A stretch of 64,000 nucleotides of DNA from Stenotrophomonas maltophilia (GCF_003205835.1 NZ_CP029773.1:4434501-4498500), one strand, 5' to 3'. Positions 52,737 through 61,621 are shown, counted from the stretch's first letter. Numbers and translations: made by a program. Notes: generated from the sequence alone by a model not told the origin.

Positions 52737-52811
52737 GCTGACGCTTGTAGTGGCGGTGCGCCTGCACCGCTAGGGGCCACCCGATGCTCGATCATCAGGG
52801 CGACGCTAACA

Positions 52812-53132
52812 TCATGAATGGTCTGTATTGACGGAAACCGAGCCGTCCTTCCGCATGCGGACGTTTACATATACATCTGGCGGAGGTATCCGATCGATCG
52901 ACGCCCCAGCAGGAAGAATGTCCCAGCTGGTGATCGAGCCGCAGACTGTTTTGTGAACCAATCTACGACTATCCAAGCCTCGCTTGGCAAGCTCGGCCAC
53001 AACTACTTCAGGAGGCTTGCGGTCAAAGCCTCTGTAAGCAGTGCACGTCTCTCCCGTCTGGCCAAGGGGATACGTTGAACTCTCCACCTCGTCCCGGCAG
53101 CCCGGCAGACCCAAGACGAGCGAGAGGACCAT
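52812..53132 (-). CDS. Hypothetical small lipoprotein
   Basis: 106 residues from ATG 53132 (GTG at 53138 is an alternative). The N terminus MVLSLVLGLPGC is a short lipoprotein signal with Cys12. The mature part has three more Cys (ETCTAY, KTVCGS among them) and VYVNVRMRKDGSVSVN at the end. Located downstream of the Rhs/two-helix pair on the same strand, with a 170-base gap. Function unknown. Confidence 0.5.
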   Translation of the reverse strand: MVLSLVLGLPGCRDEVESSTYPLGQTGETCTAYRGFDRKPPEVVVAELAKRGLDSRRLVHKTVCGSITSWDILPAGASIDRIPPPDVYVNVRMRKDGSVSVNTDHS

Positions 53133-53302
53133 CAGCACACGTAAACCGCGATGGATCTGTAGTGAACGCAGTTCTTCCACCAGCTGATGTGGAGATTGGC
53201 ATGCTTTCACTTGCACACCGGTACCCGGCCCCGTAGAAAGCACGAGCCGCCCATCGGGCGACTTGTTCTTTGGTGCAAACGAAATCAAGGAAGGGTGCAC
53301 GC

Positions 53303-53512
53303 CTATCGCCTTCGATGCGAATTTTCCCACCACTGCTTCAGCGCAAGAAACAGATGAAGGAATAGAAAAATCACCGCGAAGTAGCCCCAGATACGCAATC
53401 CCGTATGCAGAGCGTTGGGGTAATGGCGGTATGTGAGAACTGCGAAGTACGAAAGGCCAAAGAGCGCAGCGAGAAGCTGAGTCCCTATGAAGCCTTTCAA
53501 CAAGGGACTCAT
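53303..53512 (-). CDS. Two-helix membrane protein coupled to the Rhs gene, candidate immunity protein
   Basis: 69 residues with two hydrophobic helices (GTQLLAALFGLSYFAVLTY, residues ~10-28; GYFAVIFLFLHLFLALKQW, ~43-61) and a basic tail (ENSHRRR). Its ATG overlaps the Rhs stop by four bases (ATGA), the usual layout of a toxin followed by its immunity gene. No homologue recognised. Confidence 0.65.
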   Translation of the reverse strand: MSPLLKGFIGTQLLAALFGLSYFAVLTYRHYPNALHTGLRIWGYFAVIFLFLHLFLALKQWWENSHRRR

Positions 53513-54543
53513 TTCTTCTTCTCCAGATCCTTCTGTACGACAGTTGCCCCTGCTCCCGCCAGGCCTTGGCCCGCTTGGGACGCCGCGCCCTGGAGTGCCG
53601 ATTGCCTGGGAATCGCAGTTCCAGTTGACGCAGTGGCACTTGCCATGTTCGGCCCACCTGGGCCGCGGGATTGACTCAGCCGTTGGAGTGATCCCCGTGC
53701 AGCTGGGCCAGCGAAATCACCCATGGCAACGCCAACCCCGGAGGCTGCCAATCCCCCTGCTGCACTGCCAATCGCATTTGAAGCGACGCCCTCCGCCGTG
53801 ATGGGCTGCCCTTTGATTGCGCTCTCTGCGGCGGAACCGGCACCGCCCGCCACCGCATTGACCACGGTCTGTATAGCAACTGCACGCCCTACCGAAATTG
53901 TGCCGGAACCGACTGCCGCAACGGCAACTCCACCAGCGCCTCCGGAGACAGAGCCAACCGCAGCAGCAATGCCAACCTCCACTTTGTCGATAGGCTTGTC
54001 CGGATTCATGGCTTTCTGGACCGCGATGTCTGCCAGACCACCCAGGACGGCACCGTAGATGAAGGGCATTACCGGGACTCTTCCGTCCGGATCGGTGAAG
54101 GAATACGGATTGCCGTAAGCGTAGCTGTATCGATTGAAGTGTTTCAGGCTTGAATGCGTAGAGATGGGATCTACCGAGAGGAAGAGTCCCAACTGGGGAT
54201 CGTAGTAGCGCTGCTGCATGTAGCTCAGCCCAGTGGCAGCGTCGCTCACGTGCCCCGTATATCCAGGTCCATCCGTAACCTGCCCGTCGACAGCGCCCCC
54301 ATAGGGTTCGTAGTCATAGCGCTTGACCACGTTGCCATTGGCATCGGTCTCGGCAACCACCGAACCAAGCGCATCGGTATGAATGTAGGTGATCGTCTCG
54401 GCGCCTGCCGATGGCGCTTGCGCCAAGCTCATCAGTGGTGTGCAACAGACCCAGGCATACCTGAGGCCCCGTTTGGGAAAGCGCTTCACCAAGCCCCAAA
54501 GATCGAGGGAAACACGACGATCGGCCCCCTCAAACTTCTCCAT
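53509..54543 (-). CDS. Short Rhs-core protein with signal-like N terminus and variable C-terminal domain
   Basis: 344 residues. Residues ~20-45 (LRYAWVCCTPLMSLAQAPSA) look like an export signal. The Rhs-associated core follows: TDALGSVVAETDANGNVVKR YDYEPYG, then SYMQQRYYDPQLGLFLSVDP and FNRYSYAYGNPYSFTDPDGR. Only one core copy is present, not the >1000-residue shell of a full Rhs. The C-terminal ~200 residues are Gly/Ala-rich with hydrophobic stretches (VGIAAAVGSVSGGAGGVAVA), like a pre-toxin domain, ending in GATVVQKDLEKKK; no nuclease motif is seen. ATG 54543 has AAGGGG upstream. Confidence 0.8.
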   Translation of the reverse strand: MEKFEGADRRVSLDLWGLVKRFPKRGLRYAWVCCTPLMSLAQAPSAGAETITYIHTDALGSVVAETDANGNVVKRYDYEPYGGAVDGQVTDGPGYTGHVSDAATGLSYMQQRYYDPQLGLFLSVDPISTHSSLKHFNRYSYAYGNPYSFTDPDGRVPVMPFIYGAVLGGLADIAVQKAMNPDKPIDKVEVGIAAAVGSVSGGAGGVAVAAVGSGTISVGRAVAIQTVVNAVAGGAGSAAESAIKGQPITAEGVASNAIGSAAGGLAASGVGVAMGDFAGPAARGSLQRLSQSRGPGGPNMASATASTGTAIPRQSALQGAASQAGQGLAGAGATVVQKDLEKKK

Positions 54544-54591
54544 CCTTCCAATCCCCTTGAAAGAGCCTTCCAGCAAGGCCCCGTCTTCATA

Positions 54592-54927
54592 TCACAGTCC
54601 CCGATGACGGGGAAGTCGCACTGCAAACCAGTGCGTGCTGACGTGAATCAAGCGGTGGCTGTTGCCACGCCGTTCTTTCAGAAGCATCCGCAGAGGTGGC
54701 ATTGGGATGCCCCAAGTGGGATTGGGGTAGCGTTTGGAAATGTGTGGCCATATGAAGCAGACGCCCTCCAGTTCGAGTAGCACGGCCAATTGGAGACCAT
54801 CCTTCACTTGATCGCAGAGGCTCGCTTCCACAGAGGAAGAAGACCCGCTCCAACCGTCCGTCGGAATCCCCCTAACCACTTCGCCAGCAATTCCCGATAG
54901 TTCGCCGCACCTCATTTGCCACATCAT
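54592..54927 (-). CDS. Hypothetical protein upstream of the Rhs gene
   Basis: 111 residues from ATG 54927, with GAGGGA upstream. Begins MMWQMRCGELSGIAGEVVRG; middle DQVKDGLQLAVLLELEGVCF; basic C terminus. No family recognised and no signal peptide. It sits 48 bases before the Rhs start on the same strand and may be part of that operon. The frame overlaps nothing on the other strand that looks real until comM at 54955. Confidence 0.4.
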   Translation of the reverse strand: MMWQMRCGELSGIAGEVVRGIPTDGWSGSSSSVEASLCDQVKDGLQLAVLLELEGVCFIWPHISKRYPNPTWGIPMPPLRMLLKERRGNSHRLIHVSTHWFAVRLPRHRGL

Positions 54928-54954
54928 CAGACGTCCCTCTGCAGGAAACCACAC

Positions 54955-56454
54955 ATGAGCCTGGCGCTGGTCCACAGCCGTGCCCGCGCCGGGGTCGATG
55001 CCCCGCTGGTGCGGGTGGAAGTGCACCTCTCTGGCGGCCTGCCCGCCACCCAGATTGTCGGCCTGGCCGAGACCAGCGTGCGCGAATCACGCGAGCGCGT
55101 GCGCGCCGCCCTGCTCTGTGCACGCTTCGACTTCCCGCAGCGGCGCATCACCCTGAACCTCGCGCCCGCCGACCTGCCCAAGGAGGGCGGGCGCTACGAC
55201 CTGGCCATCGCGCTGGGCATTCTGGCGGCCAGCGGCCAGGTCGATCCGCAGTCGCTGCTTCAGTACGAATTCCTGGGCGAGTTGGGCCTGACCGGTGAAC
55301 TGCGGCCGGTGGCTGGCGCTCTGCCGGCGGCGATTGCGGCGGCTGACGCCGGGCGCATCCTGGTGGTGCCGCCGGGCAATGCCGCCGAGGCTGCGCTGGC
55401 CGAGCATGCCGATGTGCGGGTAGCGCGTACGTTGCTGGAGTGCTGCGCTGGGTTGGGGAACCCACGCCTGCTGCCGCCCGTGGAGCGTGTGGACACGACG
55501 CCGTTGCCGCTGCCGGATCTGGCCGACGTGCGCGGGCAGGCGCATGCGCGGCGTGCATTGGAGGTCGCCGCTGCGGGTGGGCACCATCTATTGCTGATCG
55601 GTAGCCCTGGCTGCGGCAAGACGCTGTTGGCGTCACGCCTGCCCAGCCTGCTGCCGGACACGGAGGAAGCCGAGGCGCTGCAGCTGGCTGCGATTGCCTC
55701 GGTGAGTGGTGAAGGGCTGGACCCACGGCGCTGGCGGCAACGGCCTTTCCGATCCCCACATCACAGTGCCAGTGCGGCGGCGCTGGTGGGCGGCGGAAAT
55801 CCGCCTTGCCCCGGCGAAATCTCGCTGGCCCATCACGGCGTGCTGTTCCTGGACGAGCTTCCGGAGTGGAATCGAAGTGCGTTGGAAACCCTGCGCGAGC
55901 CGCTGGAATCTGGCCACATCCGCATCGCCCGCGCGGCGCGGAGCGTGCAGTATCCCGCGCGGTTCCAACTGGTAGCAGCGATGAACCCTTGCCCGTGTGG
56001 CTGGGCTGGTGACCGCAGCAACCGCTGCCTGTGCAGCGATGAGCGCATCAACCGCTACCGTGCGCGCGTCTCCGGCCCATTGCTGGACCGTATCGACCTG
56101 CACATCAGCGTGGCGCGCATGGACGCGGTGGAGCTACGGGAAAGCACGCCGCTGGGTGAGCCCAGTGCTGCGGTACGTGCACGGGTGGAAGCCGCCCATG
56201 CCCGGCAGCAGGCGCGTGGCGGGCTGAATGCCCATCTGCCACCGGCGGCGCTGCGGGCCTGCACGAAACTGAGCGAGGCCGATCAGGATCTGCTGGAGCA
56301 GGCGATTGAACGTCTGCAGCTTTCTGCGCGGGCGATGCACCGGATTCTGCGGGTGGCGCGCACGATTGCAGATCTGGCAGGTTGCGAGGTGATCCAGACG
56401 GCGCATCTGGCTGAAGCGATCGGGTACCGGCAGTTGGACAGGGGAAAGCCCTAG
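54955..56454 (+). CDS. comM: ComM/YifB, Mg-chelatase-like AAA+ ATPase
   Basis: 499 residues. N-terminal ChlI-like domain (GLPATQIVGLAETSVRESRE RV), AAA+ core with Walker A LLIGSPGCGKTLL (around residue 215), Walker B GVLFLDELPEW, and NPCPCGWAGD sensor region; a C-terminal helical lid (LSARAMHRILRVARTIADL). ComM is a branch-migration helicase that promotes integration of donor DNA in natural transformation. Start ATG 54955. It closes the accessory region on this side. Confidence 0.93.
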   Translation: MSLALVHSRARAGVDAPLVRVEVHLSGGLPATQIVGLAETSVRESRERVRAALLCARFDFPQRRITLNLAPADLPKEGGRYDLAIALGILAASGQVDPQSLLQYEFLGELGLTGELRPVAGALPAAIAAADAGRILVVPPGNAAEAALAEHADVRVARTLLECCAGLGNPRLLPPVERVDTTPLPLPDLADVRGQAHARRALEVAAAGGHHLLLIGSPGCGKTLLASRLPSLLPDTEEAEALQLAAIASVSGEGLDPRRWRQRPFRSPHHSASAAALVGGGNPPCPGEISLAHHGVLFLDELPEWNRSALETLREPLESGHIRIARAARSVQYPARFQLVAAMNPCPCGWAGDRSNRCLCSDERINRYRARVSGPLLDRIDLHISVARMDAVELRESTPLGEPSAAVRARVEAAHARQQARGGLNAHLPPAALRACTKLSEADQDLLEQAIERLQLSARAMHRILRVARTIADLAGCEVIQTAHLAEAIGYRQLDRGKP

Positions 56455-56473
56455 GAGCACCGTTCGGAGTGGT

Positions 56474-56538
56474 CGTTGGTTGAGTCACCGTTGGTCGACT
56501 CGCGCGCGAAGAGCAGTCGACTAGCAGTCGACTCTACC
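56474..56538. repeat. REP-like palindromes with stem GTCGACT/AGTCGAC
   Basis: Degenerate GAGTCACCGTTGGTCGACTC and GCAGTCGACTAGCAGTCGACTC-TAC (minus orientation, GTAG head). Located after comM, before a convergent gene. Confidence 0.6.
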
Positions 56539-56621
56539 AACAGCGGGTCATGGCGACGGATGGTGCAATGGTGCCAGAGCGGGTCATGGCAGCTCGGCAC
56601 GCCGAGAGCAGCCCCCGCGCA

Positions 56622-56984
56622 TCACGCTGCGGAGTCCACCCGCCCACGCTTCGCCAGCAACGCCACCCGACGGCTGACCAGCGCGTGCAGCTCCGCCAGC
56701 TCCGACGCCCGGTCAGCCGTCATGTTCCCGCCGAACAACACCCGCGACAACGCCGCCTCGTCGCTGTCGTCCGGGTGCTGCCACCGGTCCCGATACACCT
56801 TCTGGCACACCAGCCAGGCCAGCCGCAGCCCCCCACCGGGCAACGGACGGACCACACGCTCGTAGACGTGCCAGAACTGGTACTCGGCCTGCAGGTCGAT
56901 CACAGGCGCCACGGACAGCGCCTGCCGGGGCCGTCCATGACTCCGTATGCCGAACAACGGTGATCGGGGGTTGTACTGAGCCAT
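56622..56984 (-). CDS. Conserved hypothetical protein
   Basis: 120 residues (ATG 56984; ATG 57008 would add eight). Trp/Tyr/Arg-rich and basic at the start (MAQYNPRSPLFGIRSHGRPR), helical after, with FWHVYERVVRPLPGG and ASELAELHALVSRRVALLAK. No signal peptide. I do not recognise the family. Confidence 0.5.
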   Translation of the reverse strand: MAQYNPRSPLFGIRSHGRPRQALSVAPVIDLQAEYQFWHVYERVVRPLPGGGLRLAWLVCQKVYRDRWQHPDDSDEAALSRVLFGGNMTADRASELAELHALVSRRVALLAKRGRVDSAA

Positions 56985-57076
56985 GCCGACAGCATGACCC
57001 AGCAACATTGTGGGAACCTTGCGTCGCTGCCAGAAAACCCCTGTTGATTGCGCAAGGCGGGTTTCTGGAGGGGCTT

Positions 57077-57170
57077 GGGGTCAGAGCCCTTTGCGGTGCA
57101 AAGGGATCTGACCCCGGTCATGGGTGGCTTCGGGGTCGGATCCCTTTGCGCAGCAAAGGGCTCTGACCCC
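57077..57170. repeat. Two TGACCCC-type palindromes in tandem
   Basis: GGGGTCAGAGCCCTTTGC-GGT-GCAAAGGGATCTGACCCC (57077-57115, one mismatch) and GGGGTCGGATCCCTTTGC-GCA-GCAAAGGGCTCTGACCCC (57132-57170). Each can fold into an ~18-bp hairpin; the two also complement each other. Same end sequence as the element at 32135-32175. The second ends 13 bases before the TonB-receptor stop. Confidence 0.82.
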
Positions 57171-57183
57171 GCCACTCCTTGCC

Positions 57184-59502
57184 TCAGAACGCCATTGACG
57201 TACTGAACATCAGCTGCCGTGGCGCGCTGCGCTGCAGGGTCTGGTAATCCCCCGAGAACGACGACCCGGCGATGGTGGCGGTGCCGATGTTGTGGCGGTT
57301 GAACAGGTTGCTCACGTCCAGCCGCAGCTCCAGGCCCGGTACGGCGCTGTCCACGCCAAAGCGGTAGGCGGCATAGGTGTTGACCTGCCAGAAGGTCGGC
57401 ACGCGGATGTCGTTCTCGTAGGTGAAGGGCTGGCGCAGGTAGGAGGTGCTGGTGGCACCGAAGCGCCAGTCACCGAAGTGCGCGGAAAGATCACTCACCA
57501 GCGAGATCTGCGGGTAGCCCGGCTGGGCGTTGCCCTTGATCGGGTACACCGTGTCGCCCACCACGAAATCACTGTCGTAGTAAGAACGAGCCACGGCCAC
57601 CCCCTGGTAGAACTGCAGGTGGTCGGTCAGGTCGGCGGTGATGCCAAGGTCAGCGCCGATCACGTGCATCTTCGGCATCAGCCGCACGGTGTTGATCTGC
57701 GCGAACTGGGTACCGATGGCGGCCGACAGCAGGCGGTTGCGGATGTCGTTGTAGAACACGTCGCCGGTGATCGTCAGCCGGTCGAAGCGATGCGATGCGC
57801 CCACGGTCAGGTTCCAGTTCTTCTCAGGGCGCAGCGTGCCGGCCACGCGGTCGAACTCCTCCTGGTCGGTGATGGTCCATGCCGAGGCGGTGTAGCCGAT
57901 GTTGCCGCGCTGGGCCACACGGTAACCGTTCATGGTGTTGGCCAGGTCGATGAAGGCATCGGTGGATTCGGTCGGGCTCCAGAACAGCGAGACATGCGGC
58001 AGGAAGTTGCTCTTCGCGCGCAGCGTTCCGTTCACCGGCCGGTCCTTGGCATCACCCAGGCCGCCACCGCTGGTGCGGAAGTCCACGGCCTTGAAGCCGA
58101 CACCCAGCTTCAGCGTGTCGTTCAACACGATGTCGTCCTGCAGGTAGAACTGGCGCGAGCGGGTCACCCAGCTCGATGCGTTGTCGGTCTTGAACGCGGG
58201 GCCATACACATCGAACGGACCGGTGGCCTTCAGCGGCGGGCCCTCGCCCAGCAGCGGCTGCTGGTACCACTCGGTCTTGGCCGCGGCCTTGCTCTTCTCC
58301 TGCCAGAAGCCGGCGGTGAAGGTGTGCGCGCCGGCCTCGAACTGCAGGTTGAACATGCCACCCAGCCGATTCACGCGCGGCGTCTGCACCTGTTCGGAGA
58401 ATGGCGCGCCGTTGGGCGACGGCACGGTCGGGTCGGTGAGCGTGGCCTGGGTGTGGCTGTTGGCGTTGTACAGCTGCACGTTGCCACTCAGCGCCGGGCT
58501 GATCTGGAAGCGATGGTTGATCGACGACACGCGGTCGCGGGTGATCTGGCCGGTGTCGTACGGGATCAGTTCGGACAGCTCACCGCAGGTGTAGGCGCCG
58601 CAGGACTTGTCCGCATTCTCCGGCGAGGCCACGTACCAGGCCCACGCATAATCGGGATAGAAGATGTCGGCCTTCCAGCCCAGCTTGCGGATCATGTCGA
58701 AGGAGATGTTGTTGTAGCCCCAGACCTTGGCCTTGCTGTCGGACAGGAACACGGTGAAGTCACCCCAGGCGACATCCTGCTGCAGCTTCAGGTCGCCGCG
58801 CAGGAAGTTCTGGGTGCCCTCGCCCTGGTACTTGTCGGCAGACACACGCTGCAGGTCGACCAGCACTTTCGGGCCGTGCTCACCGAGCTGGCCGCTCTGC
58901 CCGGATACGGTGGTGACCAACGTGTTGTTGCTGCCCACGCCCTGTTTCACGCGCAGGCTGGGCGTGTCCTGCAGCTCGCGCAGGCGGTATTCCAGGCTGC
59001 CGCCGTTGACGCTGCTGGAGAACACGCTGACCGGTGCGCCACCGGGGCTGACCGTGATCGCGCCGATGCCATCGGGCACGCCCACGTTCACCACGCTGGT
59101 GCCGGTGAGCGAGAGGAAGCCGTTGTCGTTCAGCGGCACGCCCTCGAAGGTGATGCCCATTTCGTTCATGCGGAAGCCGCGCACGAACAGGCTCGTGGCC
59201 GAGATATCCAGGCCAAGCCCGTCGGTGGCGGTGTAGCTGGCGCCCGGTACCTGCTTCAGCATGGCCAGACCGTTGTTGCCGGTGACCATCGCGTCGAGGT
59301 CTTCGGCCTTGATGACGTAGCGGTTTGGACCAACCACCTGGGTGGGCGCAACGGCCGCGCCGCGCGGCGTGGCGATGACCTGCAGCGCATTCAAGGTGGT
59401 GGGGGTGTCATGCGCTGCGTCGTGAGTCTCGGCGGCATACGCAGGTGCGGCGATGGCCGCGATGATGGCCAAGGCGAGGCGCGTCGTGGGTGGGGTGTTC
59501 AT
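57184..59502 (-). CDS. TonB-dependent outer-membrane receptor
   Basis: 772 residues. Signal peptide (LALAIIAAIAAPAYA, cleavage near residue 23), then a plug domain (LNALQVIATPRGAAV TonB-box-like region, SATSLFVRGFRMNEMGITFE, VGVPDGIGAITVSPGGAPV) and a 22-strand barrel ending in RQLMFSTSMAF with terminal Phe, the outer-membrane insertion signal. Cys pair in DKSCGAYTCGE is an extracellular loop. Substrate not determinable; siderophore-type receptors have this plan. No regulator or ABC genes nearby. Confidence 0.92.
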   Translation of the reverse strand: MNTPPTTRLALAIIAAIAAPAYAAETHDAAHDTPTTLNALQVIATPRGAAVAPTQVVGPNRYVIKAEDLDAMVTGNNGLAMLKQVPGASYTATDGLGLDISATSLFVRGFRMNEMGITFEGVPLNDNGFLSLTGTSVVNVGVPDGIGAITVSPGGAPVSVFSSSVNGGSLEYRLRELQDTPSLRVKQGVGSNNTLVTTVSGQSGQLGEHGPKVLVDLQRVSADKYQGEGTQNFLRGDLKLQQDVAWGDFTVFLSDSKAKVWGYNNISFDMIRKLGWKADIFYPDYAWAWYVASPENADKSCGAYTCGELSELIPYDTGQITRDRVSSINHRFQISPALSGNVQLYNANSHTQATLTDPTVPSPNGAPFSEQVQTPRVNRLGGMFNLQFEAGAHTFTAGFWQEKSKAAAKTEWYQQPLLGEGPPLKATGPFDVYGPAFKTDNASSWVTRSRQFYLQDDIVLNDTLKLGVGFKAVDFRTSGGGLGDAKDRPVNGTLRAKSNFLPHVSLFWSPTESTDAFIDLANTMNGYRVAQRGNIGYTASAWTITDQEEFDRVAGTLRPEKNWNLTVGASHRFDRLTITGDVFYNDIRNRLLSAAIGTQFAQINTVRLMPKMHVIGADLGITADLTDHLQFYQGVAVARSYYDSDFVVGDTVYPIKGNAQPGYPQISLVSDLSAHFGDWRFGATSTSYLRQPFTYENDIRVPTFWQVNTYAAYRFGVDSAVPGLELRLDVSNLFNRHNIGTATIAGSSFSGDYQTLQRSAPRQLMFSTSMAF

Positions 59503-59836
59503 GGGCAGATCCAGGTGCAGGGAGAGAGCGGCGCAGGCGCACACCCAGCGCGTTGCAGCACCGGTGTCGGCGCCCTGGCTGGCGATGCGATTGCGTTTGG
59601 GGAGTGACGGCGCGGGGCGCGCCGGTCAGCAGACGAAGGCGATCATCTGCCGTGGGATTTGGTGGGGTGATTTCGACGTGCGAAATTCTTGCATCGCACT
59701 GCCGCATTCGCCATTGCACCGTGGTACAGCGCGAATGGCGATGGGGATGGGTGGGCTATACGTGGGTATAGCCTGGCGCTTGCCGTCTGCGTGCGCCAAC
59801 CGAGGTTGGCGCCTACCAGGGCATAGGGACGCGCGG
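59503..59836. other. Upstream region of the TonB receptor, with one REP
   Basis: 334 bases without a gene. A REP with stem GCGCCAACC/GGTTGGCGC lies at 59793-59817 (minus orientation, ends in CTAC). The rest should contain the receptor promoter; no Fur-box-like palindrome stood out. Confidence 0.45.
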
Positions 59837-60670
59837 TTACTGCAGGACGAAACGCTCAATGGCGCGCGCCACGCCTTCGTCTGCATTGCTGGTGGTCTCG
59901 AACCGCGCCACCGCCTTCGCCGCGTCGATGGCATTGCCCATCGCCACGCTGGTACCGGCGTACTGCAGCATGGTCAGGTCGTTCTCCTGGTCACCGATGG
60001 CCATCACGTTGGCGCGGTCGATGCCCAGGTGCTCGGCCAGCTTCTGCAGGCTTGGCCCCTTGCCGGCGCGGTGGTCGAATACTTCCAGGAAGAACGGTGC
60101 GCTCTTCAGCACCGCGAAGCGCTCGGTCAGTTCGCTGGGCAGGCGCGCGATGGCGGCATCCAGCACGTCGGGTTCGTCGATCATCATCAGCTTGATGAAC
60201 GACATGGACGGGTCCATGTCGGCCACGCGGCGGTAGGACAGCGGCATCCGCGAGAGATGCGAGTCGGCCACGGTGTAGTAGCTGATGTCCTGGTTGGGCG
60301 TATACATGCGCCGGCTGTCCAGCGCCTGGAAGTGCACGCCCAGGTCGCGGGCCACCTGCTCGCAGAACAGGAAGTCGTCGAAGCTGAGCGGATACTCGAC
60401 CACGGTTTCGCGTGTGCCGATGCGCTGCACCAGGCCGCCATTGCAGGCGATGCAGTAGTCGTCGTCGCCGGTGATGCCCAGCTCGTGCAGGAACGGTGCC
60501 AGGCCGGGAACCGGGCGGCCACTGGTCAGCACGATGTGCACGCCCAGCGCGCGCGCCTGCGCGATCGCCTGCTTGGCCCGCGCGGTGAGCGTGTGGGTGG
60601 GATCCAGCAGGGTGCCATCCATGTCGATGGCGACCAGTTCGATGGTCGATTGCCTGCGGCCCATGTCCAT
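59837..60670 (-). CDS. HAD-superfamily phosphatase, Cof/YidA type
   Basis: 277 residues. Motif I LVAIDMDGTLLDPTHTL (nucleophile Asp), motif II VLTSGRP, Lys motif region GPSLQKLAEHLGI and motif IV VMAIGDQENDLTMLQYAG. The Cof type C2 cap domain lies between residues ~85 and 200. Probably a sugar-phosphate or flavin-phosphate phosphatase. ATG 60670 or 60664 are equally possible; neither has a strong ribosome site. Confidence 0.88.
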   Translation of the reverse strand: MDMGRRQSTIELVAIDMDGTLLDPTHTLTARAKQAIAQARALGVHIVLTSGRPVPGLAPFLHELGITGDDDYCIACNGGLVQRIGTRETVVEYPLSFDDFLFCEQVARDLGVHFQALDSRRMYTPNQDISYYTVADSHLSRMPLSYRRVADMDPSMSFIKLMMIDEPDVLDAAIARLPSELTERFAVLKSAPFFLEVFDHRAGKGPSLQKLAEHLGIDRANVMAIGDQENDLTMLQYAGTSVAMGNAIDAAKAVARFETTSNADEGVARAIERFVLQ

Positions 60671-60819
60671 TGCGTTCAACTCGTGCGGGGCACGCCAGTT
60701 TAACCCCTCATGCCCGGTTCACCTCTTTGCCCACGTTGGCCGGGATACTGCGGGAGCCTGTGCGTCCCCCACCGCAGGACGGCCCATTGACCGCCCTTCC
60801 CTGGAGAACCTTGCGACGC

Positions 60820-61482
60820 ATGACCTACCGTGCCCCCGAAACCAATGACAGCGCGCCCCTGGCCCAGCAGATCGAGCAGATGATCGACGAGCTGCCCGGC
60901 GACCAGGTGAGCGTCGGCACCCTGCTCAGCGCGCTGGGCGATGAAGGCCTGCTGCTGATCGTGATCCTGCTCTCGGCCATCTTCATCATTCCGGTGTCGA
61001 TTCCCGGGCTGAGTACGGTGTTTGGTGCCTCGATCCTGCTGATCGGCCTGAGCCGCGTACGCAACCGCCCGCTGTGGGTGCCGCAGAAGCTGGCGCGCCG
61101 CGAGATCGCCACCGACAAGTTGAAGGCCAACCTGGGCCGTGCGCTGAAGTGGGTGCACCGCATGGAGCGGCTGTCGCGGCCGATGCGGCTGGCGGTGATG
61201 GTGCGCTCGAAGAAGATGATGCGCCTGAACAACCTGATGCTGGTGTTCGCGACCCTGCTGCTGATGGCGCCGGCCGGGCCGATTCCGTTCAGCAATACCT
61301 TGCCGGCGCTGGCGCTGATGTCGTTTGCGATTGGCTTCATCCAGCGCGATGGCGCGGCGGTGGCCGCTGGGTACGGCTTTGTTGTGGCCACGGTGGTGTA
61401 TTTCGGCGTGCTGCTGGGTGGCGTGGGGTTCGCTGCCGAATCGGTGTTCAGTGGATTCCGCGCTGCGCCTTCGGAAATGTAG
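60820..61482 (+). CDS. ExoD-family exopolysaccharide synthesis protein
   Basis: 220-residue inner-membrane protein of the ExoD family. Typical helices and motifs: SVGTLLSALGDEGLLLIVIL, FIIPVSIPGLSTVFGASILL and LMLVFATLLLMAPAGPIPFS NTLPA. A TTG at 60811 lies closer to GGAG and may be the real start (three extra residues). Its TAG stop is the TAG of a REP GTAG. ExoD affects exopolysaccharide and stress traits in rhizobia; role here unknown. Confidence 0.85.
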   Translation: MTYRAPETNDSAPLAQQIEQMIDELPGDQVSVGTLLSALGDEGLLLIVILLSAIFIIPVSIPGLSTVFGASILLIGLSRVRNRPLWVPQKLARREIATDKLKANLGRALKWVHRMERLSRPMRLAVMVRSKKMMRLNNLMLVFATLLLMAPAGPIPFSNTLPALALMSFAIGFIQRDGAAVAAGYGFVVATVVYFGVLLGGVGFAAESVFSGFRAAPSEM

Positions 61483-61618
61483 AGCCGAGCCCAGGCTCGG
61501 CTGCTTATAGTCTTCTGTAGAGTCGAGCCATGCTCGACTGCTGCTGGCAAAAGCAGTCGAGCATGGCTCGACTCTACAAGGGCCAGATCCAAAGCAGTCG
61601 AGCAAGCTCGACTCTACA
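61479..61618. repeat. REP palindrome cluster
   Basis: GTAGAGCCGAGCCCAGGCTC GGC (from 61479, supplying the ExoD stop), GTAGAGTCGAGCCATGCTCG AC (about 61517-61538), its inverted copy GTCGAGCATGGCTCGACTCT AC (about 61556-61577), and inverted GTCGAGCAAGCTCGACTCTA C (about 61598-61618). Confidence 0.82.
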
Positions 61619-61621
61619 AGG

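Noticed and set aside
54154..54780. 208-codon plus-strand open frame
   Set aside because: Antisense to the Rhs core, whose YD/DPxG motifs are unmistakable on the minus strand.
57292..59607. 770-codon plus-strand open frame
   Set aside because: It lies opposite the TonB receptor, has no ribosome site and a low-complexity composition. The minus strand has clear receptor motifs, signal peptide and terminal Phe.
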